Positions 48,792 to 58,054 of a DNA stretch of 64,000 nucleotides are shown one piece after another; within the stretch, counting starts at the first letter, position 1; every line of letters starts with the position of its first letter. Under the pieces are notes generated by a model that searched no databases, was not told the origin of the DNA, and worked only from the letters and a program-made list of their open reading frames with translations. Origin of the DNA: Pseudomonas putida. GTDB taxonomy: Bacteria > Pseudomonadota > Gammaproteobacteria > Pseudomonadales > Pseudomonadaceae. The stretch is taken from positions 1,927,501 through 1,991,500 of the forward strand of contig CP047152.1 in the NCBI GenBank assembly GCA_041879295.1. Direction: 5' to 3'. Both the position numbers and the translations under genes were made by a program.

Positions 48792-50042
48792 TCAGCTCAG
48801 TTCTGCCAGGCACTGCTCGAGGATATCCAGCCCTTCCTCGAGCACCTCGGCCTCGATGGTCAGCGGTGCCAGCAGGCGAATGATGTGCCGCGCCTTGCCG
48901 CTGGGCATCAGCAGCAGGCCCTTGGCTCGGGCCGCTTCCATCACCTGGGCCAGTTGTACCGGTGCCGGGCTGCCATCGGCATTGACGAACTCGATCCCTC
49001 GCATGGCGCCCACGCCGGTCAGGCGGCCGATGTATGGGCTCAGGCCCGAGGCCTTCCAGCGCTCATGACGGCTGACGATGGCCTGCTCCTGCCGTTCACC
49101 CCAGGTTGCAACGTTTTCGTCGGTCATCTGCGCCAGGCTGGCCAAGGCCGCCGCGCAGGCAATCGGGTTGCCTGAATAGGTGCCACCCAGGCCGCCCTTG
49201 GGCAGCGCCGCCATCAATTCCTTGCGCCCGACCACTGCACCCAGCGGCATACCGCCAGCAATGCTCTTGGCCAGCAACAGCAGGTCGGGTTCGATGCCCA
49301 GGCGCGAGAACGCGAAGCGCTGGCCGGTACGGCCGAAGCCCGACTGGATCTCGTCGATGATGATCAGGATGCCGCGCTCGTCGCAGAAGCGGCGCAGGGC
49401 TTGGGCGAAGGCCGGGTCCAGGGCAAGGAAGCCGCCTTCGCCCTGTACTGGTTCGAAGATGAACGCCGCGACGTCCTCCACCGCCAGCTCGACGCTGAAC
49501 AGGCGGTCCATGGCCTTGAGCGCCTGCTCGCAGGTAACCCCGGTATCCGCGCTGGGGTAGGGCAGGTGGTACACCGGCCCGGGCAGTTCACCGACCCGCT
49601 GCTTGTAGGGGGCGACCTTGCCATTGAGGTTCAGGGTGGCCAGGGTGCGGCCATGGAAGCCGCCGTCGAATGCGATGATGGCGCGTTTGCCGGTGGCGCC
49701 ACGGGCCACTTTCAGGGCGTTTTCCGCCGCTTCCGCGCCGCTGTTGGTGAGCATGCCGGCCAGTGGGTAGTTGACCGGGACGAACTGGCTCAGTTGCTCC
49801 ATCAGTGTCAGATACGGGCCGTGAGGGGCCGCGTTGAAGGCGTAGTGGGTCAGGCGGGTGGCCTGAGCCTGGATGGCCTCGACTACAGCGGGGTTGCAGT
49901 GGCCCAGGTTGAGCACGCCGATACCGCCGACAAAGTCGATGTAACGTTTGCCGTCAGTGTCCCAGACTTCGGCATTACGGCCATGGGAAAGTGTGATCGG
50001 GTGAACGATGGCAATGGATTGGCTGATACTTTCCTGGTTCAT
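48792..50042 (-). CDS. 4-aminobutyrate-type class III aminotransferase
   Basis: This 416-residue PLP enzyme has the class III signature IIIDEIQSGFGRTGQRFAF (D230 binds the pyridine nitrogen) and the Schiff-base lysine K259 in LLLAKSIAGGMPLGAVVG. Other family motifs are NSGAEAAENALKVAR and GGFHGRTLATLNLNGK. It most resembles GabT-type transaminases acting on omega-amino acids. No gabD dehydrogenase is adjacent; a second GABA transaminase is common in Pseudomonas. A LysR regulator lies upstream on the same strand and a GabP-like permease is divergent, supporting amino acid catabolism. Confidence 0.88.
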   Translation of the reverse strand: MNQESISQSIAIVHPITLSHGRNAEVWDTDGKRYIDFVGGIGVLNLGHCNPAVVEAIQAQATRLTHYAFNAAPHGPYLTLMEQLSQFVPVNYPLAGMLTNSGAEAAENALKVARGATGKRAIIAFDGGFHGRTLATLNLNGKVAPYKQRVGELPGPVYHLPYPSADTGVTCEQALKAMDRLFSVELAVEDVAAFIFEPVQGEGGFLALDPAFAQALRRFCDERGILIIIDEIQSGFGRTGQRFAFSRLGIEPDLLLLAKSIAGGMPLGAVVGRKELMAALPKGGLGGTYSGNPIACAAALASLAQMTDENVATWGERQEQAIVSRHERWKASGLSPYIGRLTGVGAMRGIEFVNADGSPAPVQLAQVMEAARAKGLLLMPSGKARHIIRLLAPLTIEAEVLEEGLDILEQCLAELS

Positions 50043-50167
50043 GGGGCACGCGGACCTTGTTCGAGTTTCTTATTATCCAAGCGTGTCGGCAGGTTATTCC
50101 GCAAACGAATTATTCGATTGCGGTCATTCCATGGATTCGTGATCTGGCTGGTTTTCTGGTTGGCTGT

Positions 50168-50210
50168 GCCGGCCTCTTCGCGGGCAAGCCCGCTTCTACC
50201 AGAGGCCGGG
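50168..50210. repeat. Single REP-type repeat
   Basis: GCCGGCCTCTTCGCGGGCAA, then GCCCGCTTCTACCAGAGGCC, a REP with a GGGCAAGCCC loop variant, lies between the LysR stop and the aminotransferase start. GCCTCT and AGAGGC flank it as an outer stem. Confidence 0.8.
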
Positions 50211-50220
50211 GCAGGTCAAA

Positions 50221-51117
50221 TCAATCCCCCTCTGCCACCCGCTCCCGGATCCACTGCACAAAGGCCCTGATCTTGGGCACTTCGGCCGCATGCTCGGCAT
50301 GCGCAATGAAGTGCCTACCGTTGCTTGCCACAGGGTGGTCCCAGGCCACCACCAGCTTGCCTTCGCTCAGCTCTTCGGCCACCAGATAGCGGGGAATCAG
50401 GGCTATGCCGCAGCCGGAGATGGCAGCGCGGATGCACAGGTAGAACGTGTCGAAGCGCGGCCCGTGGTAGCTGTTCTGGCTATGCAGCCCAAGCCCCAGG
50501 AACCACTCATGCCAGGCCTCCGGCCGCGAAACGCATTGCAACAGCCGGTGCTCAGTCAGCGCCTGGGCGCTGTCGAAACGGTGGCTGGCCAGCAGCTGCG
50601 GGCTGCACACGGGCACCACTTCTTCGCTGAACAACTCGATGCAGGTTGCCCCGGGCCAGGTGCCCTGGCCGAAGAAAAAGGCGACGTCAGCCTTGGCCTG
50701 AACCAGGTCGAATGGCTCCAGCTCGTTGCGCACATCCAGGTGAATGCGTGGGTAGCGGTCACCAAAACCCTTGAGCCTGGGCACCAGCCAGCGGGCGCCG
50801 AAGGTCGGCTGGGTGGCGATGCGCAGCACTTCGGTTTCGTCGCCGTAGCTGAGGATGTAGCGGCTGGATATGTCGATCTGGGTGAGGATCTTGTTCACTT
50901 CGGTGAGGTACAGCGCGCCGGCCGGGGTCAGGTGCAGGCGCCGGCGAATGCGCTGGAACAGCGAGTGCGAGAGCATGTCCTCAAGCTGCGCGACTTGCTT
51001 GCTGACGGCGCTCTGGGTCAGGTGCAGTTCCTGGGCCGCGCGGGTGAAGCTGAGGTGGCGGGCGGCCGCTTCGAAGCACTGAAGGGCGGTGGTCGAAGGC
51101 ATCAGGCGTTTGGACAT
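50221..51117 (-). CDS. LysR-family regulator (GcvA-type)
   Basis: This 298-residue protein has an N-terminal winged helix (ALQCFEAAARHLSFTRAAQE, LTQSAVSKQVAQLEDML) and the effector-binding C-domain with GCGIALIPRYLVAEEL. The layout and the residues AARHLSFT are typical of the GcvA/TrpI branch. It is encoded between the aminotransferase and a divergent GabP-like permease, and probably controls both. The 255-bp divergent gap holds a T-N11-A palindrome. Confidence 0.92.
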   Translation of the reverse strand: MSKRLMPSTTALQCFEAAARHLSFTRAAQELHLTQSAVSKQVAQLEDMLSHSLFQRIRRRLHLTPAGALYLTEVNKILTQIDISSRYILSYGDETEVLRIATQPTFGARWLVPRLKGFGDRYPRIHLDVRNELEPFDLVQAKADVAFFFGQGTWPGATCIELFSEEVVPVCSPQLLASHRFDSAQALTEHRLLQCVSRPEAWHEWFLGLGLHSQNSYHGPRFDTFYLCIRAAISGCGIALIPRYLVAEELSEGKLVVAWDHPVASNGRHFIAHAEHAAEVPKIRAFVQWIRERVAEGD

Positions 51118-51152
51118 GACGGGCGAATACCGAGCAAAAAAGGAAGGAGTTC

Positions 51153-51167
51153 ATTCCATAAAGGAAT
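51153..51167. promoter_or_regulatory. Candidate LysR binding site ATTCC-N5-GGAAT
   Basis: ATTCCATAAAGGAAT is a perfect 15-bp inverted repeat with a T-N11-A core, 36-50 bp upstream of the LysR start and facing the permease gene about 205 bp away. LysR regulators usually bind such a site and repress themselves. The match is by form only. Confidence 0.6.
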
Positions 51168-51372
51168 TATGTGGTTCGAAAAGGTCGTTTGTTGACCCCG
51201 GCCTATAGATTAATACTGACCTGGATCAACGATTACAACCGGTCATGCGAAGAGGAGGTCAATACCCGCTTCCGTCATCTGCAAAACAACAACAACACAC
51301 ATCAGAAATTTATAAGAATTCTGCTCAGACCTTCAGCCGCTTTGCTGCGGCCGACCCATTCGAGGGTTCTTC

Positions 51373-52755
51373 ATGGCTTCGCAAGACAACAAGAAACAGC
51401 GCTCACTGCAGCACGGCCTGACTTCCCGTCAGGTTTCCATGATCTCCATTGCCGGCATCATCGGCGCCGGGTTGTTCATCGGGTCCTCCAACGCCATTGC
51501 CACCGCCGGCCCGGCCATCCTCATCTCCTACGCCATGACTGGCCTGCTGGTCTTGCTGGTGATGCGCATGCTGGGTGAAATGGCCATCGCAAACCCCAAC
51601 AGCGGCTCATTTTCCACCTACGCCTCGGAAGCCATTGGCCCTTGGGCGGGCTTTACCATCGGCTGGTTGTACTGGTGGTTCTGGGTGTTGATCATTCCGG
51701 TGGAAGCCATTGCCGGTGCTGACATCCTGCATGCCTACTTCCCTGGCGTGCCTTCCTGGCTGTTCGCTTTCCTGATCATGCTGGTGCTGTCCTGCACCAA
51801 CCTGGTCAGCGTGAAGAACTTCGGTGCCTTCGAGTACTGGTTCGCGCTGGTCAAAGTGGTCGCGATCATTGGCTTCATCGTGGTGTGCACCTTGGCGGTG
51901 TTCGGCTTCTGGCCGCTGGCGGAAGTGTCCGGGGTCAGCCGGCTGTGGGACAGCGGTGGTTTCATGCCCAATGGCTTCGGGACGGTACTTGGGGGCGTGC
52001 TGATCACCATCTTCTCGTTCTTCGGTGCCGAAATCGTCACCATCGCGGCTGACGAAACCGCCAACCCGAAAGACAAGATTCGCCGCGCCACCAACCTGGT
52101 GGTGTACCGCATCGCCATCTTCTACCTGGCGTCGATCTTCCTGGTGGTGTCGCTGGTGGCCTGGAACGACCCCGGCCTGAAAGCAGTAGGGTCGTTCCAG
52201 CGTGTACTGGAAGTGCTGAACGTGCCGGGCGCCAAGCTGCTGGTTGACCTGGTGGTGCTGGTGGCGGTGACAAGCTGCATGAACTCGGGGCTCTACACCG
52301 CGTCGCGCATGCTCTATTCGCTTGGCGCGCGTGGGCAGGCGCTTAGCGTGACCAAGCGCATTTCCGGTTCCGGCGTGCCGACCGTGGCGGTGATCCTCTC
52401 CACCCTGGCAGGTTTTGCAGGCTGCTTCGTCAACTACGTGTTCCCGGGCAAGGTGTTTGGCTTCCTGCTGTCGACCACCGGCGCCATCGCCTTGCTGGTG
52501 TACCTGGTCATTGCCGTGTCGCAGCTGCGCATGCGTGCCCGTGCCGAGCGTGAAGGGCGCCCGCTGGAGCTGAAGATGTGGCTGTTCCCATGGCTGACCT
52601 GGCTGGTGATCGGCACCATCGTCATGGTGCTGGGCTACATGCTGTTCAGCGATGCCTACCGCTACGAAACGCTGATGACCGCAGGTGTGACCGCGTTCAT
52701 CCTGCTGGTTTCGCTGACCCAGCGGCGTGCCAGGATGGTTGCCCAGACGGCCTGA
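51373..52755 (+). CDS. GabP-like amino acid permease (APC superfamily)
   Basis: This 460-residue protein has 12 transmembrane helices and the APC signature VSMISIAGIIGAGLFIGSSN at helix 1, plus GEMAIANPNSGSFSTYAS and a conserved WWFWVLIIPVEAIAGAD. It most resembles GABA permease. It lies divergent from a LysR gene and near a GABA-type transaminase, so a role in uptake of GABA or similar omega-amino acids is likely. Confidence 0.9.
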   Translation: MASQDNKKQRSLQHGLTSRQVSMISIAGIIGAGLFIGSSNAIATAGPAILISYAMTGLLVLLVMRMLGEMAIANPNSGSFSTYASEAIGPWAGFTIGWLYWWFWVLIIPVEAIAGADILHAYFPGVPSWLFAFLIMLVLSCTNLVSVKNFGAFEYWFALVKVVAIIGFIVVCTLAVFGFWPLAEVSGVSRLWDSGGFMPNGFGTVLGGVLITIFSFFGAEIVTIAADETANPKDKIRRATNLVVYRIAIFYLASIFLVVSLVAWNDPGLKAVGSFQRVLEVLNVPGAKLLVDLVVLVAVTSCMNSGLYTASRMLYSLGARGQALSVTKRISGSGVPTVAVILSTLAGFAGCFVNYVFPGKVFGFLLSTTGAIALLVYLVIAVSQLRMRARAEREGRPLELKMWLFPWLTWLVIGTIVMVLGYMLFSDAYRYETLMTAGVTAFILLVSLTQRRARMVAQTA

Positions 52756-52767
52756 TGTTTCTGCTTT

Positions 52768-52792
52768 AATGGGGGCGTTGCGCGCCCCCATT
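52768..52792 (+). terminator. Probable hairpin after the permease gene
   Basis: AATGGGGGCGTTGCGCGCCC followed by CCATT forms a strong stem 13 bp after the stop. It lacks a T-run, so it may act as a weak terminator or 3' protective hairpin. Confidence 0.6.
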
Positions 52793-52812
52793 CCAACAAG
52801 CACAGGAAGCGT

Positions 52813-53310
52813 ATGACTGATCACACACTTTCCCTTCAAGCCCTCGCGGCCCCTGAGGGTACCTGCTACGGCTGCGGCTGTTCCCACCCCAGCGGCCTGC
52901 ACCTGCAAAGCCACTGGGACGCCGACGGTGTTCACCTGGTGTGCCGGCACTCGCCCGACAGCACCTTCATCGGCTGGCCTGGCCTGGTTTACGGTGGCCT
53001 GCTGGCGATGCTGGTCGACTGCCACTCCAACTGGACGGCGATGGCCTACCACTACCGTAACGAAGGCCGCGAGCCGGGCAGCTTGCCGCGTATCGACTGC
53101 GTTACCGGCACGCTCAACCTGACCTACCTGAAACCTACGCCGATGGGCGTCGAGCTGTTGCTCAAGGCGCGTGTCGAAGGCGAAGTGGGGCGCAAGAGCC
53201 GGGTCATCTGCGAAGTCTGGGCAGAGGATGTACTGACGGTGACCGCCGACTCCGTGTTTGTCCGCGTCGATACCGAAAAGCTCAAGCTCAAGGCCCACGG
53301 CCAGGCCTGA
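52813..53310 (+). CDS. Hotdog-fold thioesterase (PaaI-like)
   Basis: This 165-residue protein has the hotdog core with GLVYGGLLAMLVDCHSNWTAM, resembling the HGGxxxxxxD pattern of PaaI-type acyl-CoA thioesterases. An N-terminal Cys segment CYGCGCSHPSGLHL is seen in a subgroup that binds metal or uses Cys for stability. The final strand pair is RVICEVWAEDVLTVTADSVF. Substrate is unknown. It follows the permease by 57 bp and may be read with it. Confidence 0.85.
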   Translation: MTDHTLSLQALAAPEGTCYGCGCSHPSGLHLQSHWDADGVHLVCRHSPDSTFIGWPGLVYGGLLAMLVDCHSNWTAMAYHYRNEGREPGSLPRIDCVTGTLNLTYLKPTPMGVELLLKARVEGEVGRKSRVICEVWAEDVLTVTADSVFVRVDTEKLKLKAHGQA

Positions 53311-53397
53311 GCTGCCAATGCTGATGAGTGGTCGGTGATGGTCAGCGGCTGGGGATGTCTCTAGAGTGACAGGTTCATTCCCTTGGCAAGGTTGATC

Positions 53398-54093
53398 ATG
53401 ACCGAACTCAGTGCTTTCCCCATTACCCGCAAATGGCCCGCCAAACATCCCGAACGCCTGCAGTTGTACTCGTTGCCGACGCCCAATGGGGTGAAGGTGT
53501 CGATCATGCTCGAAGAGATTGGCTTGGCTTACGAGGCGCACAAGGTTAGCTTCGACAATGACGACCAATTGAGCCCCGAATTCATCTCGCTCAGCGCGAA
53601 CAACAAGATCCCCGCCATCCTCGACCCGAACGGGCCGGGCGGTCAGCCGCTGGCGCTGTTTGAATCGGGGGCGATCTTGCAGTATCTGGCGGAGAAGAGC
53701 GGCCAGCTGCTCAGCCAGGACCCCGCTCACCGCTACCAGACCCTGCAGTGGCTGATGTTCCAGATGGGCGGCATCGGGCCGATGTTCGGCCAGGTCGGGT
53801 TCTTCCATTTCTTTGCTGGCAAGGAATATGAAGACAAGCGCCCGCGCGACCGCTATGTCAACGAGTCCAAGCGGCTGCTGGGCGTGCTGGATCGGCATTT
53901 GAAAGGTCGGCAGTGGATGGCTGAGGAATACAGCATCGCCGACATCGCCATCTTCCCTTGGGTGCGTAACCTGGTGGAGCGCTACAACGCCCGTGACCTG
54001 GTGGGCTTCGACCAATTCAAGGAAGTGCAGCGCGTGCTGGCGAATTTCCTGGAACGGCCAGCCGTGCAGCGTGGCCTGAAAATCCCGGGCTGA
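53398..54093 (+). CDS. Glutathione S-transferase family protein (YghU/YfcG-like)
   Basis: This 231-residue protein has a thioredoxin-like N-domain (LYSLPTPNGVKVSIMLEEIG; the SLPTPNG segment holds the Thr/Asn that bind glutathione disulfide in the Nu class), the cis-Pro segment NNKIPAILDPNGP and SGAILQYLAEKSG, and an all-helical C-domain (SIADIAIFPWVRN). This Nu-class group has disulfide reductase activity. I start it at 53398 after AAGG. It converges with the phosphate transporter gene across a REP pair. Confidence 0.92.
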   Translation: MTELSAFPITRKWPAKHPERLQLYSLPTPNGVKVSIMLEEIGLAYEAHKVSFDNDDQLSPEFISLSANNKIPAILDPNGPGGQPLALFESGAILQYLAEKSGQLLSQDPAHRYQTLQWLMFQMGGIGPMFGQVGFFHFFAGKEYEDKRPRDRYVNESKRLLGVLDRHLKGRQWMAEEYSIADIAIFPWVRNLVERYNARDLVGFDQFKEVQRVLANFLERPAVQRGLKIPG

Positions 54094-54147
54094 TCAACCT
54101 GTGCAGGGACAGCCTTGCGCAAACTTCGAAACGCCTGCCGGTCGCCC

Positions 54148-54251
54148 GTAGGAGCGGGTTTACCCGCGAAAGGGCCGGGCCTGCAGGCCAATATCCACCC
54201 GCCGTTCACGGTTGCCGCCGCTACCGTATTCGCGGGTAAACCCGCTCCTAC
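54148..54251. repeat. REP pair, TTCGCGGGTAAACCCGC type, between convergent genes
   Basis: GTAGGAGCGGGTTTACCCGC with flanks (54148-54177) is mirrored at 54227-54251 (TATTCGCGGGTAAACCCGCT...). The pair lies between convergent GST and Pit genes. The loop of about 50 bp also includes GCCGCCGC-rich sequence. Confidence 0.88.
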
Positions 54252-54269
54252 ACCCGACGGCGTACGGGT

Positions 54270-55886
54270 TCAGAAGATGTGGTTCAGCAGCCAGTACAGG
54301 CTGCCAGCCAACAGCATTGCCGCTGGCAAGGTCAGCACCCAGGCCATCAGCAGATTGAACAACGTGCGCTTCTGAATCCCCGACCCATTGGCCACCATGG
54401 CCCCGGCCACCCCCGAACTCAGCACATGCGTGGTCGACACCGGCAGCCCGAACATATCTGCTGCGCCAATGGTGCACATCGCCACCACTTCGGCCGATGC
54501 GCCTTGGGCATAGCTGAGGTGGGTCTTGCCGATCTTCTCGCCAACGGTGACCACAATACGTCGCCAGCCAACCATGGTCCCCAGCCCCAGCGCAATGGCT
54601 ACAGCTACCTTCACCCATAGCGGAATATAGCGGGTGGCGTCGTCCAACTGGGTCTTGAAGCGTTGCACATGGCTGTGGGTGTCGGCATCGAAAGTCACCA
54701 GGTGGTTTTTCTCCATGAGGCGGATGGCTTCACTGGTCAGGTACATGTCGTTACGCACGTTGGCCATGGCTTCAGCCGGTATGCGCTTGAGCGAGCCATA
54801 GCCTTTGACTTCTTCGCCGATCATACCGGTCAGCGCCGCCAGCGCTGGTACCAGGTGCGGGCTGGCCTTGGGTTCGGCAATGAACAGGGTCAGTACCTGG
54901 CGCGGGTCAGCCGGGGCCGCTTGCGGGGCGCTGCGTACCAGTGCCTGGCGGGTTACCTCAGCGACAGCGGAAAACTGCAGAGCCTGCTCGTTGGGCATGG
55001 TCTTGTTCAGCGCGTAAGCCATTGGCAGGGTGCCGACCAGAATCAGCATGATCAGCCCCATGCCTTTCTGGCCGTCGTTGGAGCCGTGGGCAAACGATAC
55101 CCCGGTGCAGGTCAGAATCAGTAGGCTGCGGATCCACCACGGTGGCGGTGTCTGGCCTTCCGGTGCCTGGTACAGGGCCTTGCGTTTGACCAGCGCGCGC
55201 AGGGCCAGCAGCAACAGGGCTGCGCAAGCAAAACCGATCAGCGGTGAGAACAGCAGGGCATAACCCACCTTGCTGGCTTGGGCCCAATCCACGCCGCTGG
55301 TGCCGTCACGCCCATGCATCAGCGCATTGGCTACGCCCACGCCGATGATCGAGCCAATCAGGGTGTGCGAGGACGATGCCGGCAGGCCCAGCCACCAGGT
55401 GCCAAGGTTCCAGATGATCGCCGCCAGCAGCAGGGCGAAAACCATGGCAAAGCCGGCCGAAGAGCCGACCTGCAGAATCAGCTCTACCGGTAGCAGGGCG
55501 ATGATGCCGAACGCCACCGCGCCACTGGAGAAAAGCACGCCCAGGAAGTTGCACAGCCCAGACCACACCACCGCGACCGGGGCCGGCAACGAATGGGTGT
55601 ATATCACTGTGGCTACCGCGTTGGCGGTGTCGTGGAAGCCGTTGACGAACTCGAAGCCCAGGGCAATCAGCAGCGCCAGGCCCAGCAGAAGGAACGGTGT
55701 GGCCGTGGTAATGACCGTACCGCTTGCGGTCACATCCTGCTTGAGGCTCCAGGCGGTGTAGGCGATACCAGCCAGCAGCAGGCTGAAGAACAACGTTAAG
55801 GTGGCACGCCCAGGCTTGTGGGAGAGCTGCGGGCGGGCGTCGTGTTGGGCCAGTAGTGGGCTGCTGGCCACTGACGGGGTTGCCAT
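54270..55886 (-). CDS. Inorganic phosphate transporter (Pit family)
   Basis: This 538-residue membrane protein has the Pit signature GFEFVNGFHDTANAVATVIYT and the second copy GVSFAHGSNDGQKGMGLIML, the duplicated regions that form the substrate path in PiT proteins. It moves metal-phosphate with protons at low affinity. The C-terminal region has ALGLGTMVGWRRIVVTVGEK and VVAMCTIGAADMFGLPVSTTH. A long cytoplasmic loop sits between the halves. It starts 128 bp before the DUF488 gene, divergent. Confidence 0.95.
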   Translation of the reverse strand: MATPSVASSPLLAQHDARPQLSHKPGRATLTLFFSLLLAGIAYTAWSLKQDVTASGTVITTATPFLLLGLALLIALGFEFVNGFHDTANAVATVIYTHSLPAPVAVVWSGLCNFLGVLFSSGAVAFGIIALLPVELILQVGSSAGFAMVFALLLAAIIWNLGTWWLGLPASSSHTLIGSIIGVGVANALMHGRDGTSGVDWAQASKVGYALLFSPLIGFACAALLLLALRALVKRKALYQAPEGQTPPPWWIRSLLILTCTGVSFAHGSNDGQKGMGLIMLILVGTLPMAYALNKTMPNEQALQFSAVAEVTRQALVRSAPQAAPADPRQVLTLFIAEPKASPHLVPALAALTGMIGEEVKGYGSLKRIPAEAMANVRNDMYLTSEAIRLMEKNHLVTFDADTHSHVQRFKTQLDDATRYIPLWVKVAVAIALGLGTMVGWRRIVVTVGEKIGKTHLSYAQGASAEVVAMCTIGAADMFGLPVSTTHVLSSGVAGAMVANGSGIQKRTLFNLLMAWVLTLPAAMLLAGSLYWLLNHIF

Positions 55887-56014
55887 GGGGGCTCCGGTTG
55901 GCGTTGGGCGAAAGTGCCGAAGGCCTTGAGCATAGAAACAATTCGTAACCCGGCCGTGACCTCGATCAATGAATTATCTAGGCTCAAGACGGACGGTAAT
56001 GGCAGGAGACGCCC

Positions 56015-56401
56015 ATGATTCGCTGCAAGCGTGTCTATGATGCGGTTGAGGATGAAGATGGCCAGCGTGTACTGGTCGACCGCCTGTGGCCGCGCAACAA
56101 ACGCAAGGAAGACCTCCATGGGCAGTGGTTGCGCGAAGTGGCACCTTCGAATGAATTGCGTAAGGCGTTCCACCAGGGTGAAGTGGATTTCGCCGGTTTT
56201 ACCCAGCGGTACCAGCAAGCGCTGGCAGCCCACCCCGAGCACTGGTATCCGCTGCTGGACATGGCCAGGAAGGGCACGCTGACGTTGCTTTATGCCGGCA
56301 AGGACAGCGAGCACAACAATGCCCGGGTGCTGGCCGATTGGTTGGAAACCGAACTGGACAGGTGTGGCCCTGGCAGTTCGCCGGTGTGTTATGCCCAATG
56401 A
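56015..56401 (+). CDS. DUF488-family protein
   Basis: This 128-residue protein has the DUF488 segments RVLVDRLWPRNKRKEDL and a core TLTLLYAGKDSEHNNARVL. The family is soluble and uncharacterised, with a Rossmann-like fold. It overlaps the GNAT gene by four bases (ATGA at 56398-56401), so the two are translated together. Confidence 0.9.
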   Translation: MIRCKRVYDAVEDEDGQRVLVDRLWPRNKRKEDLHGQWLREVAPSNELRKAFHQGEVDFAGFTQRYQQALAAHPEHWYPLLDMARKGTLTLLYAGKDSEHNNARVLADWLETELDRCGPGSSPVCYAQ

Positions 56402-56850
56402 GTGCGATGCCCTTACAGTTGATTCCCGCCAAAGACATCCACTGCACCTTCGCCCGCGACCTCACGCGCCGCGCCATGTTGCCCTACTACCGCGAATACG
56501 ACCTGCTGTGGATCGAAGAAGCCTTCGACGCAGCCTGGGGCTGGCGCGAGCAGTGGCTGGTGATCGAAGACGACACCCTGTTGGGTTTTTGCAGCCTCAG
56601 CCAGGACCGCCAGGCACTGTTCATCCGCGAGTTGCACCTGTTGCCTGAACACCGTGGGCGGGGCGTCGGTAGCTGGGTGCTGGAAGAACTGGCGCTATGG
56701 GCCAGTCAGCGGCGCCTTCCCTTGTTGCGGCTGATGGTGTTCCGCAGCAACCCGGCCCGCCTGCTGTACCAGCGTCACGGCTTCGTCGAGATGGGTGAAG
56801 ACGATTGCTTTGTGCGGATGCAGCGGGATATCAACGTAGTAGCTAAATGA
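56398..56850 (+). CDS. GNAT-family acetyltransferase
   Basis: This 150-residue protein has an N-acetyltransferase core: the acetyl-CoA motif LHLLPEHRGRGVGSWVLEEL with the RGRGVG phosphate loop, and a terminal LLYQRHGFVEMGEDD. The start at 56398 is coupled to the DUF488 stop. The substrate, protein or small molecule, is unknown. Confidence 0.92.
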   Translation: MSAMPLQLIPAKDIHCTFARDLTRRAMLPYYREYDLLWIEEAFDAAWGWREQWLVIEDDTLLGFCSLSQDRQALFIRELHLLPEHRGRGVGSWVLEELALWASQRRLPLLRLMVFRSNPARLLYQRHGFVEMGEDDCFVRMQRDINVVAK

Positions 56851-56956
56851 TGGCTTGTCGCGACCGCAGCGCATGGGCATAGTGGATCCAAACGTTTACG
56901 GCTGCCTGCAGGCGGGTAGACCGTGTTGAGGATATTAGGGAAAAGGAGAAGCCTCT

Positions 56957-57346
56957 ATGAACGGAATCGGTCCGCGGCTGCGGGAAGAGCGTGAGCGGCT
57001 AGGTATGACCCAGCGTGTATTTGGCGATATCGGTGGGGTCGAGCCCAACGCTCAGGGCAAGTACGAAAGCGGTGAACGCACACCGCGGGTCGATTACCTG
57101 GCGGCATTGGCGGCCAGGGGGGTGGATGCGCAGTACGTACTCAGCGGCCTGCGCACCCCGACAGCGCTCGAAGGTTTGAGCGCGGATGAGTCCGGTTTGC
57201 TGGGGGCTTTTCGGGAATTACCGTTGGACGATCAGGCGGCGCTCTTGCACCTTTTGGGGCGGTTGGCCAACGACGCCAAGCCCCGGCAAATCGTGAGGCC
57301 TCTCACCGTCGAACGTCAGTTGTTTCTGAAGGATGCAATGCGTTAG
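56957..57346 (+). CDS. XRE-family transcriptional regulator
   Basis: This 129-residue protein has an N-terminal helix-turn-helix (RLREERERLGMTQRVFGDIG, then YESGERTPRVDYLAALAARG) and a short helical C-terminus (LPLDDQAALLHLLGRLA). The layout is phage-repressor-like but without a peptidase domain. It precedes gacA by 63 bp on the same strand. Target genes unknown. Confidence 0.88.
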   Translation: MNGIGPRLREERERLGMTQRVFGDIGGVEPNAQGKYESGERTPRVDYLAALAARGVDAQYVLSGLRTPTALEGLSADESGLLGAFRELPLDDQAALLHLLGRLANDAKPRQIVRPLTVERQLFLKDAMR

Positions 57347-57409
57347 GCCCACCGTGAAAAATTTTGTTAAGGTGGCGGGATCCAATCGCCCTGCTGACGA
57401 GGTGTGTGC

Positions 57410-58048
57410 TTGATTAGGGTCTTAGTGGTCGATGATCACGATCTGGTACGAACCGGTATTACACGGATGTTGGCCGACATCGACGGCCTGCAGGTGGTGG
57501 GTGAGGGAGACTCGGGCGAGTCGGCACTGAAACTGGCCCGGGAGCTGAAGCCGGACGTTGTGCTGATGGATGTAAAAATGCCCGGCATCGGCGGCTTGGA
57601 GGCCACCCGAAAACTGCTGCGCAGCCACCCTGACATCAAGGTAGTGGCGGTGACTGTGTGCGAGGAAGACCCGTTCCCCACACGCTTGTTGCAGGCCGGC
57701 GCTGCCGGTTACCTGACCAAGGGTGCGGGCCTTGACGAAATGGTCCAAGCCATTCGTCTGGCCTTTGCCGGCCAGCGCTATATCAGCCCGCAGATCGCCC
57801 AGCAGCTGGCGCTGAAACCGTTCCAGCCGCAGGGCTCTCCGTTCGACGCGTTGTCCGAACGGGAAATCCAGATTGCCCTGATGATCGTCGGCTGCCAGAA
57901 GGTGCAGATCATCTCCGACAAGTTGTGCCTCTCGCCCAAGACCGTCAATACTTACCGTTATCGGATCTTTGAAAAACTCTCGGTCACCAGTGACGTCGAA
58001 TTGACCTTGCTGGCCGTTCGCCACGGTATGGTTGACGCAAGCCTGTAA
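57410..58048 (+). CDS. gacA: Response regulator GacA/UvrY
   Basis: This 212-residue protein, read from the TTG at 57410, has a receiver domain with phosphoacceptor D54 (VVLMDVKMPGIGG), the acidic pair at 8-9 and K104, then a LuxR-type DNA-binding domain (FDALSEREIQIALMIVGCQK, LSPKTVNTYRYRIFEKLSV). It is the partner of GacS and drives the RsmY/Z small RNAs. The TTG has a GAGG site 7 bp upstream and gives the usual N-terminus IRVLVVDDHD; a GTG two codons earlier (57404) overlaps the ribosome site. uvrC follows by 6 bp. Confidence 0.96.
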   Translation: MIRVLVVDDHDLVRTGITRMLADIDGLQVVGEGDSGESALKLARELKPDVVLMDVKMPGIGGLEATRKLLRSHPDIKVVAVTVCEEDPFPTRLLQAGAAGYLTKGAGLDEMVQAIRLAFAGQRYISPQIAQQLALKPFQPQGSPFDALSEREIQIALMIVGCQKVQIISDKLCLSPKTVNTYRYRIFEKLSVTSDVELTLLAVRHGMVDASL

Positions 58049-58054
58049 AACCTC

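Noticed and set aside
51607..54015. 802-codon minus-strand frame spanning the permease, thioesterase and GST genes
   Set aside because: It crosses three well-supported plus-strand genes and the intergenic gaps between them, and has no recognisable domain.
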